Positions 1 through 8,202 of a DNA stretch of 51,822 nucleotides are shown here, piece after piece (positions within the stretch are counted from its first letter, which is position 1; the number at the start of each line of letters is the position of its first letter). The stretch spans positions 1 through 51,822 of the forward strand of contig JAHIUF010000019.1 in NCBI GenBank assembly GCA_018817005.1, given 5' to 3'. The notes under the pieces were generated by a model. It was not told the DNA's origin. It was given only the letters and a program-made list of their open reading frames with translations, and did no database searches. This DNA comes from Nanobdellota archaeon. GTDB taxonomy: Archaea > Nanobdellota > Nanobdellia > Woesearchaeales > GCA-2686295. A program made the translations under genes and the position numbers.

Positions 1-278
1 ATCTGCTCTTTTGAGGACAACATGAAGTTTTACGCTTCCGTAATCAGTTGTGTTCCTTAGATACACTACTTTTTTAGCAAAATTAGGGCTAATCTGTTCT
101 GGGTGTCTTCCCGGTTTTTTGATCTTATATGCAGTGTTCATTCTTTTTTGAACCTATTAGCCAGCCTATACACTTGTTGCCTGCTAACTTTTTGTATTTT
201 AGCTATAGAAGTTGCACTTCTGCCTGACCTGAATTGCCTTATCACCCATTTTCTTTTCTTCTCGGTTAATGTTTACAT
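1..278 (-). pseudogene. Decayed IS481/integrase-type transposase, N-terminal part, cut by window edge
   Basis: Read on the minus strand, this stretch encodes a helix-turn-helix region (SGRSATSIAKIQKVSRQQVY) followed by the proline-glycine linker typical of integrase-fold transposases (KKPGRHPEQI, then DYGSVKLHVVLKR). The frame is broken: the natural ATG at 276-278 is followed at once by TAA, and the helix-turn-helix frame ends in TGA while the linker continues in the -1 frame at a CAAAAAAG run. The catalytic DDE domain would lie beyond base 1. Family assignment rests on motif order only. Two independent lesions make an inactive copy more likely than programmed frameshifting. Confidence 0.7.
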
Positions 279-446
279 AATATCACCGAAAAACAAAAAT
301 TTAGCTAAATATTAGAAGTGTAACCTAATTATGAAATTCAACAAATCTTGCACCAGCTCGAGTAATATTGCACATAAGGTGTGTTAAACTCTCCCGTTAG
401 GGATTATTTTAGTGCAATGTTCCGTAGCGAAGCGAGTACCGGTAGT

Positions 447-677
447 TTAGCTTGGCACGTATGGAGCAAATAGAACTTGTTGATATTTATCTTTTGCTTC
501 ATCATATATTAGAATTTTCTTTCCTGAATCTTTATGTTGTCTTAAGGAGGTATATACTCTTAGTGCTTCGTTGATTTCTTCAGTTTTTGTCATTCCATCT
601 TTTTCTGATAATCGAACAATTGCATCCACTGAAGTTCTTAACACTTTTACTTTTAAATCTATAGTTTTGTTTGACAT
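447..677 (-). CDS. Small ribbon-helix-helix (CopG/MetJ-like) DNA-binding protein
   Basis: A 76-aa protein with a short beta-strand (residues about 5-14, LKVKVLRTS) followed by two helices around TKTEEINEALRVY, the pattern of ribbon-helix-helix repressors and antitoxins. The C-terminal half (GKKILIYDEAKDKYQQV) resembles the tail of stand-alone archaeal RHH proteins. No toxin partner is adjacent. It is flanked by decayed genes, so it may be a survivor of a mobile region. A TATA-like ATATATAAAT stands about 40 bases before the start, with a weak GAGTGATA close to the ATG. The target is unknown. Confidence 0.65.
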   Translation of the reverse strand: MSNKTIDLKVKVLRTSVDAIVRLSEKDGMTKTEEINEALRVYTSLRQHKDSGKKILIYDEAKDKYQQVLFAPYVPS

Positions 678-915
678 TATATCACTCTCACTCAGATTCA
701 GGAAAGATGCTTAATTTATATATTTTTCGAGTGTCAGGCTAAATTGTGTATAATCGGTGTTATACGTTTTTTCTCGAAGAGAAAACCGAGGTTTAATGCA
801 ACGTTCCGAAGGGAAACTGAAGAGTTAAATTTTCACTATTTTCATTCGACCGTAGGGAGTCTATATATCCGAAGGACAAGAGGGGCGTAAGATTTTTTGT
901 TTCTTTCCATAAAAA

Positions 916-1203
916 TTGAAAATTTTTAGGGCACCAGAAATCTTTGATTTCTTAGTGTTTCTAAAAAAAGAAAATAGAGAGGGCTTTTATCTCATAATAA
1001 ACAAACTTCGTTATTTTTACTTATCATCTGAACTGCTTCGATTAATTAGCAGATTACTCCGAATTATTGACCATAAGGAACTGGAAACTTATTTCTTATT
1101 GTTAAAATCCAGTCAAGAAACTAATGTAAGATTTTACTCCCAAACAGATATATACAACTATTTGTATAAAAATTTTACAAATTCAGAGAAGAAGAAGAAA
1201 TAA
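916..1203 (+). CDS. Unrecognised basic 95-aa ORF, possibly a gene remnant
   Basis: The reading frame starts with TTG and runs 95 codons, rich in Leu, Phe, Tyr and Lys, ending in a lysine tract. I recognise no family. Segments such as EGFYL and RFYSQTDIYNYLYKNF loosely recall pieces of archaeal winged-helix regulators, and a TrmB-like fragment follows 14 bases later, so this may be part of a decayed regulator. There is no clear Shine-Dalgarno sequence, and translation is uncertain. Confidence 0.3.
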   Translation: MKIFRAPEIFDFLVFLKKENREGFYLIINKLRYFYLSSELLRLISRLLRIIDHKELETYFLLLKSSQETNVRFYSQTDIYNYLYKNFTNSEKKKK

Positions 1204-1217
1204 AGTACAGAATCTTA

Positions 1218-1457
1218 ATGAGCGAAGAAGCTAAAGAAAGAGCAAATAAACTAGACAAGCTAAAACACACACAAGTAAAAATACTACCTAAAGAATTCAC
1301 ATCAAACTCATCAACAAACATCTATGGAGAAAAAGTCTCGATAATCATGTGGGGAACACAACCATTTGGAATAATGATAAAAAGCAAAGAAATAGCAGAA
1401 GCGTAAAAAAAACACTTTGAGATGCTATGGAAAATTGGAAAAAATAATGGGTGTTAA
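1218..1457 (+). pseudogene. C-terminal fragment of a TrmB-like HTH regulator with an in-frame stop
   Basis: The frame encodes KILPKEFTSNSSTNIYGEK, then VSIIMWGTQPFGIMIKSKEI, then AEA. This is the conserved end of archaeal TrmB-type or sugar-specific helix-turn-helix regulators, where a positively charged surface precedes a VSIIxW strand. A TAA at 1404-1406 interrupts the frame where relatives usually have Tyr, and the same frame then continues KKHFEMLWKIGK to a second stop at 1455-1457, matching the usual C-terminus. The DNA-binding N-terminus is absent. I read this as a truncated pseudogene with a nonsense mutation. Confidence 0.6.
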
Positions 1458-1534
1458 AATAAAAGAATAATTGTTTAGCTCTCAAAATTAGTCGATAATT
1501 CTCAACCTTTTAGTTTGTGACTATACTATCTTTT

Positions 1535-2671
1535 CTAACTTCTTGGCCATGCACTGAATGTTGCTGTTGTTTGCTGCAGTCCTATGTTGCTGATAAATAA
1601 GCTTTCTAGTTTTACTTCCAAGTCATCTGTGGCTTTTGCTTGACCTTCTTTTATGGTTTTTAATTCACCGTTGATTTTTACTATAACGCTGTTTCCTTCT
1701 GAATTTGCTCCTGTGAATTCTAAGGTGTTGGTTTTTCCGAGCATTTTGAATTCTTTTGTTTCTCCGATATTCATAATCCATTTGTCTTTTTCAGCAAGTT
1801 CTGTTTCAATGTTTAATTGTAGTTTATCGCTTTGAATGTTTGTTATTTCTATTAAAAGATCACCTGCTGGTCCTCGCTCGTTTTCTTTCATTGTCTTTTC
1901 TTCATTATTGACTTTTAATGTTGCTTCATTATTGGTGGTGTCTAGGTTGACGAGTGAAATAATGTATTGGTTGTTGTTTAAGAAAATTATTTTTTCATCT
2001 TCGTTTGTTGTGAGTTCTATTCCGACTTCTTCATTTTCATAGTTTCCTTTTATGACTGTTGTTGGATATTTTTCTAAGTATCTTTCTAAGAGATCTGTTC
2101 CGATGGGGTATTCTATTAGTATTAGTTTTTCTTTTGACATCCAAATGTATTTATTTTCATAAGGGTTGAAATAAACGTCGTATTCAAGATAGTCATTGTC
2201 TTCATCATCTAATAGTTCGTATTTTTCTTCATCAGTTACTTTTACTAATGAATTGAATGTATTTATTGCTTTTGCATCGCTTGGAATCAATATTGAAACT
2301 GTTGTTTTTGTGTTTCCAAAGCTGTATTCTCCAATGTAATAATCAAAGTTTTTGCTGCCGAATAATTTGTTTTTTTTGATGCTGCTTTCTTCAAACTCAT
2401 ACTCGCCGATTCTTCTTTCAACAATTAGTTCTTTTATGTTGTATTCTTTTGCGGATGTTGTTGTTTCTTGTTCTTCCTCTGGTTGCGGTTCTGTTTCTTC
2501 AGAAGGGGGTTCTTCATTCACAATCTGCTCTTCTCCAATTAAATTTTCATTCATATCTTCTAGCTCTTCTTCGGAAGTCGTGTTTTGTACTTGTTCATTT
2601 TTGTTTTTTGAGCATGCACTTATTGCTAGAATTAGCGCTAAACAGATAATTATTGTTATTAATTTTTTCAT
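1535..2671 (-). CDS. Secreted lipoprotein with acidic linker, function unknown
   Basis: A 378-aa protein with a lipoprotein signal: Lys-Lys, a hydrophobic stretch (ITIIICLALILAIS) and a lipobox ending in Cys20. Residues 25-70 are a very acidic linker rich in Glu, Gln and Thr, as in surface proteins tethered to the membrane. The remainder has alternating hydrophobic and polar beta-strand character, with two Lys/Glu-rich segments near 255-290 and 325-360 that look like repeated small beta domains. A good Shine-Dalgarno sequence (AAGGTGAT) precedes the ATG, and a TATA-like CATTTAAATT lies further upstream. No enzyme motif is visible. Confidence 0.8.
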   Translation of the reverse strand: MKKLITIIICLALILAISACSKNKNEQVQNTTSEEELEDMNENLIGEEQIVNEEPPSEETEPQPEEEQETTTSAKEYNIKELIVERRIGEYEFEESSIKKNKLFGSKNFDYYIGEYSFGNTKTTVSILIPSDAKAINTFNSLVKVTDEEKYELLDDEDNDYLEYDVYFNPYENKYIWMSKEKLILIEYPIGTDLLERYLEKYPTTVIKGNYENEEVGIELTTNEDEKIIFLNNNQYIISLVNLDTTNNEATLKVNNEEKTMKENERGPAGDLLIEITNIQSDKLQLNIETELAEKDKWIMNIGETKEFKMLGKTNTLEFTGANSEGNSVIVKINGELKTIKEGQAKATDDLEVKLESLFISNIGLQQTTATFSAWPRS

Positions 2672-2758
2672 AATATCACCTTCTTAAAATTATTAGTGAT
2701 TTTTTTATGAATGTCTTAGAATTTAAATGTTACGAAAAAAAGAAAAATATTTTTTTTG

Positions 2759-3388
2759 TTAGCGGTTCATATCTTTTTTGTAAACAAAAACGTTTTGTAT
2801 TCCGTATACTTCTATTGGGTTGTGGTGTGAATCGGGTTTTGCGTTTTCGTCTTTTGTTATTGTGAAGTTTGCTTCATTCATGTACATCGCATCTGCTTTG
2901 AATCCTACTGCTTTTTCTAAGCTTTCTTGTATGAATTTTGTTTTTAGTTTGTTTGAGAGATTGGTTGCAACATGTTCGTGGTTGCTGTGTTGAGTAAATA
3001 ATGTTATTGTTTTCCCTGTTCCTAATGTTCGTGTGCGAATGTATCCTTGATAAAATACTCCCTGGATTTGTCCATCTATGCTGAATTCACCTATTAGTTT
3101 ATAATTTTGTTCTGGCTTTTCATTTAATATGATTGGTTTATTGTTTTCTATTGTTTCTCGGAATTTTTTTTCTACTTGTTGTGTTATTTTTTCTTGTCCT
3201 ATTTGTTGTAGTGCTTTGTAGAATATGTCTGCTGTTTCTGGTTGTTTTTCGAAGTATTCTTCTACTTTTTGTTTCATGTATGTTTGTGTTATTACGCTGT
3301 CTTCTAGTGCTTTTCCCAGGATTTCTGGTAGGTTTGTCATGCTTTCCAGCGCGTTTATTAATCTTAGTTCTTTTTTTGAGAGTGTCAT
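2759..3388 (-). CDS. Hypothetical 209-aa protein under the shared palindromic promoter
   Basis: A soluble, mostly helical N-terminal half (residues 1-95, rich in Glu, Lys and Gln) is followed by a beta-rich C-terminal half containing GQIQGVFYQGYIRTR and NPIEVYGIQNVFVYKK. No signal peptide, membrane segment or catalytic motif is evident and I do not recognise the family. The start codon lies 23 bases from a TTTATAAA box, so the mRNA is probably leaderless. The promoter carries one of five copies of the ACYACT-N4-AGTRGT palindrome, which links this gene to an AlaE-like operon, a phosphorylase-like protein, a lipoprotein and a metzincin elsewhere in the window. Confidence 0.75.
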   Translation of the reverse strand: MTLSKKELRLINALESMTNLPEILGKALEDSVITQTYMKQKVEEYFEKQPETADIFYKALQQIGQEKITQQVEKKFRETIENNKPIILNEKPEQNYKLIGEFSIDGQIQGVFYQGYIRTRTLGTGKTITLFTQHSNHEHVATNLSNKLKTKFIQESLEKAVGFKADAMYMNEANFTITKDENAKPDSHHNPIEVYGIQNVFVYKKDMNR

Positions 3389-3410
3389 TTATTTTAGTAA
3401 ATAGAATTAG

Positions 3411-3448
3411 TTTATAAATGTTACTATTTTTAACTACTTGCTAGTGGT
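3411..3448 (-). promoter_or_regulatory. Palindrome plus TATA box upstream of the 209-aa gene (regulon copy 1)
   Basis: On the minus strand the sequence reads ACCACTAGCAAGTAGT (3433-3448), a 14-base A-rich spacer, then TTTATAAA (3411-3418), 23 bases before the ATG. The half-sites ACCACT and AGTAGT form an imperfect inverted repeat with a 4-base centre. Its position just upstream of the TATA/BRE region fits an archaeal activator site. Confidence 0.65.
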
Positions 3449-3930
3449 TATAGTTTGACAAATTCTAACTTATCAGAAGAAACATCGAGAATTGCGATTG
3501 TTCCCTCATCACCATAATAATGACTCCCCGGATTTATAACTCTGGTTTTACCAACAATCTCATCTCTTTTTTTATGTGTATGACCATGCAAAACATAATC
3601 ATAAGTTTCAGAATTAATCATTTTTTCAAGAATCAACTTATTATTACCGTGCACGACACCAAAAAACTTATCATTGAACTTGAATTCTGTATTAACACCT
3701 AAAAATTTTCCACCAATTTTTTCAGCAAACCTTGTTATGTTTTCAACATCACCATCACAATTGCCCTTCATAAACCAGACTTTTAAACCTTCGAAGAAAC
3801 CAACACTTACAGGTGCAATAACATCACCACAATGAATCACGAGTTCAACACTTCTTTCTTTAAAAACTTTGACGGCTTTTAAGATATTTTCTACATTATC
3901 GTGTGTGTCTGAGATTATGCCTAATTTCAT
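3448..3930 (-). CDS. YfcE/MJ0936-type metallophosphoesterase
   Basis: A 160-aa calcineurin-like phosphodiesterase of the compact YfcE/MJ0936 family, full length. Metal-binding motifs appear in the family order: D-x-H in GIISDTHDN (residues 4-12), GD in IHCGDVIAP, GNCD in MKGNCDGD, GVVHGN, and the closing HGHTHKK. Family members hydrolyse phosphodiesters with Mn2+ or Ni2+; the natural substrate is generally unknown. The gene begins about 30 bases downstream of tRNA-Ala on the same strand and may be cotranscribed with it. Its stop codon touches the palindromic site of the next gene's promoter. Confidence 0.9.
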   Translation of the reverse strand: MKLGIISDTHDNVENILKAVKVFKERSVELVIHCGDVIAPVSVGFFEGLKVWFMKGNCDGDVENITRFAEKIGGKFLGVNTEFKFNDKFFGVVHGNNKLILEKMINSETYDYVLHGHTHKKRDEIVGKTRVINPGSHYYGDEGTIAILDVSSDKLEFVKL

Positions 3931-3960
3931 ATTGAAAAACTCTTTTTTTTGATAAAAATG

Positions 3961-4127
3961 TGGACTTGTCGGGATTTGAACCCGAGGCCTCCCGATTTCT
4001 GGATGCAGGACTGATTCAAAAAAGAATAGTCTTTATTGTATGCCAACCGGACGCTCTATTGCCTAACGTTTCATCGTTAGCTTTTTTTGAAACGGACGAA
4101 ACCGTTGCCAGGCTGAGCTACAAGCCC
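3961..4127 (-). tRNA. tRNA-Ala(GGC) with two introns, one in the D-loop
   Basis: The minus strand gives acceptor GGGCTTG/CAAGTCC with the G3:U70 identity pair of tRNA-Ala, discriminator A73, D stem GCTC/GAGC, anticodon loop TTGGCA+A and T arm TCGGG-TTCAAAT-CCCGA. CCA is not encoded. Intron 1 (4107-4059, 49 nt) interrupts the D-loop between G19 and position 20: a 4-bp helix GCCT/AGGC is flanked by bulges GG|C and AA|T, and removal restores AGCCTGG-TA-GAGC. Intron 2 (4040-3997, 44 nt) is at the canonical 37/38 position, with helix TTGG/CCAG and bulges CA|T and AA|A. The mature length is 74 nt. The anticodon stem has G-U pairs at both ends. Intron 1 is well supported; the exact ends of intron 2 are slightly less certain. 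Confidence 0.88.
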
Positions 4128-4267
4128 ATAATGTTTAAAAGAAAATTTATCTGTTTAAAAAATTATTGTTGTTGAATTTGTTCGTATCATTTAAACAAAT
4201 TGTTACTATTTAAAAATAGGTTCTAAATACAAACTTTTAAAAACATCACATCATCCCCAAGTATAAA

Positions 4268-4786
4268 ATGGATTCATTTCTAAAATCAAAAAAGCTTTTG
4301 GAAACAAAGTTTACCAAGATAACACCTTACAAGGATTTAAATATCATTCTTGATGCAGAGCTTGATAAGATAAATAGAGATATGTTAACACTAATAGCAG
4401 AACACGAACACAGAGTTCCATTCGCTTTATACAATGGCTCAAATCCAGCAACTGTGCTTTATGATTTGAAAATAGACCACAAAATCAGAGATTCATACCT
4501 ATCAGAGATGGTTTTTGGGATAGGTGAACTTTTTTTAGAGATGTCAAAACCGAATAAAACCAGTTTTGTATCTATAGATGATGTCTCGAGAACACAAAAT
4601 GATAACTATCTAATAAACAATGCTGTAACGCTTTCAGAAATCTTTATGAAAAGAGATCTTGCAAAACTAAGAAAAAAAGCATCAAAAGTTAATTATGATA
4701 TAAAAGAACAATTCTTAATTTCCAGACCGTCAGAAAAAAACGCATTATTAAAAGTTGAAATGAAATACTTCTTAAAATATAAATAA
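4268..4786 (+). CDS. Hypothetical 172-aa protein
   Basis: A soluble protein with a helix-rich N-terminus and a patch VSIDDVSRTQNDNY (about 99-112), ending in Lys-rich helices. I recognise no family. The codon pattern and uninterrupted length support a real gene. The start lies beyond AT-rich promoter DNA that also serves the divergent tRNA-Ala. The next gene begins 15 bases after its stop, so the two probably form an operon. Confidence 0.7.
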   Translation: MDSFLKSKKLLETKFTKITPYKDLNIILDAELDKINRDMLTLIAEHEHRVPFALYNGSNPATVLYDLKIDHKIRDSYLSEMVFGIGELFLEMSKPNKTSFVSIDDVSRTQNDNYLINNAVTLSEIFMKRDLAKLRKKASKVNYDIKEQFLISRPSEKNALLKVEMKYFLKYK

Positions 4787-4800
4787 AATGGTGTTTAAAG

Positions 4801-5133
4801 TTGTCTTTTAATCAAGTAGAAAACGGGGTTTTGGTAGAAGCAATAAATCATCTTAATGAGCAATATCATAAGAAGTATCCGCAGATTCAAGATAACTTGC
4901 GACTAGGTAAAGGCGAACCTCGTTTAATGATTATAAAATCAGGTCCTGATAAAGGAAAACTTACCGTTGTAAAAGAATATTTGCACGAATGTAGAGAGCA
5001 TTCTAATATGATAACTCCAATACCTGATGAAAACATTAAACCAATTAATTGTTATAATTTAATAAATTCAGGCGAATGCATTGCAGATGCCTTTCAAAGG
5101 CTAATCGTTAATAAAGAATACACTCCTTATTAA
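4801..5133 (+). CDS. Hypothetical 110-aa protein, TTG start
   Basis: The start is TTG, chosen because GGTG at 4789-4792 sits 8 bases before it and no in-frame ATG lies near. The protein has a nucleic-acid- or phosphate-binding feel (LRLGKGEPRLMIIKSGPDKG) and two Cys in the C-terminal half (HECREH and NSGECIADAF), but I cannot assign a family. It follows the 172-aa gene closely. The gltX promoter lies just downstream. Confidence 0.6.
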   Translation: MSFNQVENGVLVEAINHLNEQYHKKYPQIQDNLRLGKGEPRLMIIKSGPDKGKLTVVKEYLHECREHSNMITPIPDENIKPINCYNLINSGECIADAFQRLIVNKEYTPY

Positions 5134-5174
5134 TTCAAAAGTTATATAAATCAATCTTCTTATTCTTGATTATC

Positions 5175-6842
5175 ATGGAAGAGCAAATAAAAAAATATGC
5201 TTTAGAAAACGCAATTAAGTTTAATGGTAAAGCGAATCCTGGAGCAGTTATTGGTTCGGTTATAAAAGATAATCCCATAGTGAAAAATGATTTGCCAGCG
5301 CTTCAAAAAAAAGCTTTAGCAATTGTAAAAGAGATTAATTCATTATCGCTTGACGAACAAAAAAAACAACTCGAATCTATGGCTCCCGAACTTCTTGAAA
5401 AAAAGAAATTCAAAAAAAAAGATATTTTCGGATCGTTTAAAGCAGAGGGTGATGTGGTAACTGCTTTTCCTCCCGAGCCGAGTAAGTATCCTCATATTGG
5501 TCATGCAAAAGCTTTGCTTATAAACTATGAATATGCAAAAAGAAATAATGGCAAGTTCATACTACGTTTTGAAGATACTAATCCTAAGCTGGCAAAAGAG
5601 GAATTCTATAAAATACACCTTGATAATTATGAATGGCTTGGTATAAAGCCCGATAAAATTGATTATGCATCTGATTACATGGATAAGTTCTATGAATTTG
5701 CATTGAAAGTAATCCAATCAGATGAAGCTTATATGTGTACGTGTACACAAAAACAAGTCCATAATTCAAGGATGAAAGGAAAAGCCTGTTCTTGTAGAAA
5801 TAGAAGCCCTGAGCAAAACTTATCTTTATGGAGAGACATGTCTAGGAAAGAAGAAGAGTCAATAATACTTCGTCTAAAAATAGATTTAAAGCATAAAAAC
5901 AGCACTATGCGAGACCCAACAATTTTTCGTATAATAAAAGAGCCTCATGTAAGACTTGGAACTGATTATGTTGTCTGGCCAAATTATGATTTTGAAAACG
6001 CAATTATGGATGGAGTTGAAGGTGTGACTTATAGGTTCAGAAGCAAAGAGTTTGAAATGCGAAATGAACTTCAAAGATATATTCAAAAACTTTTAGGTTT
6101 TAAAGAGACAAGTATATATGAGTTTGCAAGATTTAACCTTGAGGGTGTTGAAAGTTCTGGAAGAAAGATAAGAGACTTAATTGCTGATGAAAAATTACTT
6201 GGCTGGGATGATCCATCTCTTACAACCCTTGTTGCATTAAAAAGAAGAGGGTTTTTACCACAAGCAATAAAACAGTTTGTTTTAAGTACAGGTATTACTA
6301 AAGCTGACTCAACTCTTACTTGGGATGATTTAATTATTCATAATAAAAGACTTTTAGATTCAAAATGTAATCGGTATTTTTTCATTGTTGAGCCTGTAAG
6401 AATAACTATTGCTGGTGCACCAAATCAAAAAGTATCTTTAAAACTACATCCTGATAATCCAAAGAAAGGTTTGAGAATTCTTAATGCAAAATCAGATTTT
6501 TATATTACAAAAAAAGATTATAAATCATTAAAGGAAAATGAATTATATCGTTTAATGGATTGTTTGAATTTCAAAAAGAAGAAAAACTCTTTTGTTTTTA
6601 ATAGTCTTGATTATGAATCTTACAAAAAAATTGGTGATAAAATAATTCATTGGTTGCCCGTATCTGATGATTTAATAACTGTTGAAGTCTTGATGCCTGA
6701 TAAAAAGATTATTAAAGGACTGGCCGAGCCTTTGGTTAAACAACTAAAAGAAGGTACTGTGATTCAGTTTGAAAGATTTGGATTTTGCAAATTAGAGCAA
6801 AACACTCCGGAAAAACTATCTTTTATTTATACTCACAAATAA
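5175..6842 (+). CDS. gltX: Glutamyl-tRNA synthetase, archaeal type
   Basis: A 555-aa class I aminoacyl-tRNA synthetase that charges tRNA-Glu, and in archaea usually also tRNA-Gln as the substrate for GatDE. The N-terminal helical domain typical of archaeal/eukaryotic GluRS (1-90) is followed by the Rossmann catalytic domain with HIGH at 107-110 (PHIGHAK). The insert has the Cys pairs MCTCT and KACSCR of archaeal enzymes. The KMSKS-equivalent region is SSGRKIRDLI, and WDDPSLTTLVALKRRG is a family signature. The C-terminus is the beta-barrel anticodon-binding domain. ATG 5175 is preferred over TTG 5166 because TATATAAAT stands about 30 bases upstream. A tRNA-Gln gene is also in the window. Confidence 0.95.
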   Translation: MEEQIKKYALENAIKFNGKANPGAVIGSVIKDNPIVKNDLPALQKKALAIVKEINSLSLDEQKKQLESMAPELLEKKKFKKKDIFGSFKAEGDVVTAFPPEPSKYPHIGHAKALLINYEYAKRNNGKFILRFEDTNPKLAKEEFYKIHLDNYEWLGIKPDKIDYASDYMDKFYEFALKVIQSDEAYMCTCTQKQVHNSRMKGKACSCRNRSPEQNLSLWRDMSRKEEESIILRLKIDLKHKNSTMRDPTIFRIIKEPHVRLGTDYVVWPNYDFENAIMDGVEGVTYRFRSKEFEMRNELQRYIQKLLGFKETSIYEFARFNLEGVESSGRKIRDLIADEKLLGWDDPSLTTLVALKRRGFLPQAIKQFVLSTGITKADSTLTWDDLIIHNKRLLDSKCNRYFFIVEPVRITIAGAPNQKVSLKLHPDNPKKGLRILNAKSDFYITKKDYKSLKENELYRLMDCLNFKKKKNSFVFNSLDYESYKKIGDKIIHWLPVSDDLITVEVLMPDKKIIKGLAEPLVKQLKEGTVIQFERFGFCKLEQNTPEKLSFIYTHK

Positions 6843-6915
6843 TTTTTTTAAATCGTAAATTTTAAATAGATATTTTATCTATGTATTAAAACTAAGAGAT
6901 TTTGAGGTGATGTAC

Positions 6916-7086
6916 ATGTCGGATTTATTCATAGTGAAAGCAAAGATAAAAGAACTTGCAGGAGATTTTAATGTAGCGACAGATTTTTCTGAGACATTAA
7001 ACGAAAAAGTTAAGAGTTTAATAAGAGAAGCGATTGGTAGAGCAAAAGCTAATGGCCGTAGAACTTTAATGGCTAAAGACCTCTAG
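6916..7086 (+). CDS. DUF1931-like single histone-fold protein (56 aa)
   Basis: A short gene with a strong GAGGTG six bases before ATG 6916. The product contains ELAGDFNVATDFSETLNEKV and then LIREAIGRAKANGRRTLMAK. This matches half of a histone fold, with helix 2 leading to the RAKxNGRRTLMAxDL end seen in DUF1931 proteins and archaeal histones. It is likely a small DNA- or protein-binding histone-fold protein, possibly dimeric. Its last bases overlap the end of the convergent 153-aa gene by 4 bases. ATG 6910 is an alternative start but leaves no spacing for the Shine-Dalgarno sequence. Confidence 0.75.
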   Translation: MSDLFIVKAKIKELAGDFNVATDFSETLNEKVKSLIREAIGRAKANGRRTLMAKDL

Positions 7087-7544
7087 AAACTTTTTGGTGG
7101 GGGAGGAATACGTAGCAGACTTGTTGTTTGTTCTTTATCTTTTTCAAATTTATCAATAGACATTGGTTGTTCATCTATTTCTGGAGCTTCAAATTTTTTT
7201 CCTAATCTTGGAGGTTTAATTGAGACTTCATTGAGTTCTTCTTCTAAATCGTCAAGGCTTGGAGGTTCAATTCCTATATGGTTTGGTTCTTCAGAAAATT
7301 CTACACATGTTTTTTCTATTTTTTGTTTTAAATTTGCAATCTGTTCTTCAATTCTTTTTAAATCTTTTTTAGAAAGATTTTTTTTTAGTTTTGCATAGAT
7401 TTTTTCTGCTTCTATTAGCTGTTTTTTTAGGTTAGGTTTCTTTTTTATTTTTACATGTTTTTTTTTAGAAATAGTTGATTCATATTCAATCATATTAGCA
7501 GATTTTGCAGCTGCAATTAAAAAAGAATTTTTGAGTGAATTCAT
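7083..7544 (-). CDS. Coiled-coil protein with proline-rich acidic tail
   Basis: A 153-aa protein. Residues 25-95 are Lys/Glu-rich helices with heptad character (LKKQLIEAEKIYAKLKKNLS). Residues 96-153 are acidic with repeated Pro motifs (GIEPPSLDDLEEEL, SIKPPRLGK) and end LLRIPPPPKSF. The ATG overlaps the stop of the upstream gene by 4 bases, so the two are translationally coupled. I know of no function. The proline clusters resemble those of its partner and of the 715-aa coiled-coil protein at 39,796, suggesting a common scaffold or binding role. Confidence 0.7.
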   Translation of the reverse strand: MNSLKNSFLIAAAKSANMIEYESTISKKKHVKIKKKPNLKKQLIEAEKIYAKLKKNLSKKDLKRIEEQIANLKQKIEKTCVEFSEEPNHIGIEPPSLDDLEEELNEVSIKPPRLGKKFEAPEIDEQPMSIDKFEKDKEQTTSLLRIPPPPKSF

Positions 7545-8125
7545 TTTTTGCGTGAAAATAATCCTTTCTTTAGTTGTTCTTCTGGTGGCGGAAAATTATC
7601 AAGATTCATTGGTCTTTGCATGTTTGTCGGTCTGATTTCAATTCCCGGCCTCATTTCAGAATTAAAAATAGGTTTTTGTGTTTGAGGTTCTGGATAAGAA
7701 GGTGCTTGTTGTGGTGGCATTCTTTGCATTGGCATTCCTTGCGAGGCTTGTGGTGGGTATTGTGGTCTTTGAGTTGTTTGTGGTTTATTCATGGTCATTT
7801 GTGGAATGGGCTTTTTTAATTCTTTTATCATATCTGCAAGACCCAAAATACCCTCTGCAATCTTAGAGTTCTGACTAGATATTTCCTTTAACATTTTTGC
7901 GGGACTGGCTTCGGAGTATTCTTTTATCAGTTCTTCTTGGGCGCCCGTGAATATGTGTATTAATTTTTTAATGTTATCATTTAGTTCATCTACTGCTTCG
8001 AGAAGTGTTTTACCTTCTAGTTCTTCTCCTAGAGGATCTTTTTTTATTTTTTCAACAGCTCTTCTTAGCTCTTCAATTTCTTCGTGCGGTAGAATTTCGT
8101 AATCTTCATCAGTTTGATCTGGCAA
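7541..8125 (-). CDS. Pro/Gln/Met-rich protein with helical N-terminus
   Basis: The N-terminal 110 residues are acidic and helical (LPHEEIEELRRAVEKIKKD, LADMIKELKK). Residues 110-180 are low-complexity Pro, Gln and Met (MPMQRMPPQQAPSYPEPQ). The end is FPPPEEQLKKGLFSRKK. The start is probably TTG 8125, because GGGGTG lies 6 bases upstream of it; GTG 8134 is the alternative and would be part of that Shine-Dalgarno sequence. A TTTATATAG box lies about 40 bases before it. It heads a two-gene operon. The function is unknown; the Pro-rich tail suggests a protein-binding linker. Confidence 0.7.
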   Translation of the reverse strand: MPDQTDEDYEILPHEEIEELRRAVEKIKKDPLGEELEGKTLLEAVDELNDNIKKLIHIFTGAQEELIKEYSEASPAKMLKEISSQNSKIAEGILGLADMIKELKKPIPQMTMNKPQTTQRPQYPPQASQGMPMQRMPPQQAPSYPEPQTQKPIFNSEMRPGIEIRPTNMQRPMNLDNFPPPEEQLKKGLFSRKK

Positions 8126-8202
8126 TACAAACACCCCTTTTTTTTAATTGTTTATTAAAAACCCTTTACTATATAAATTTTATGCAAATAAAATTTTTTA
8201 TT

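Noticed and set aside
1-278. Programmed -1 frameshifting making a functional transposase
   Set aside because: The run is not in the proper X XXY YYZ phase and the start codon is followed at once by TAA, so decay is simpler.
103-315. A 70-aa plus-strand frame at the left edge
   Set aside because: It is the shadow of the transposase remnant on the opposite strand; composition is Leu/Cys-rich with no start signal.
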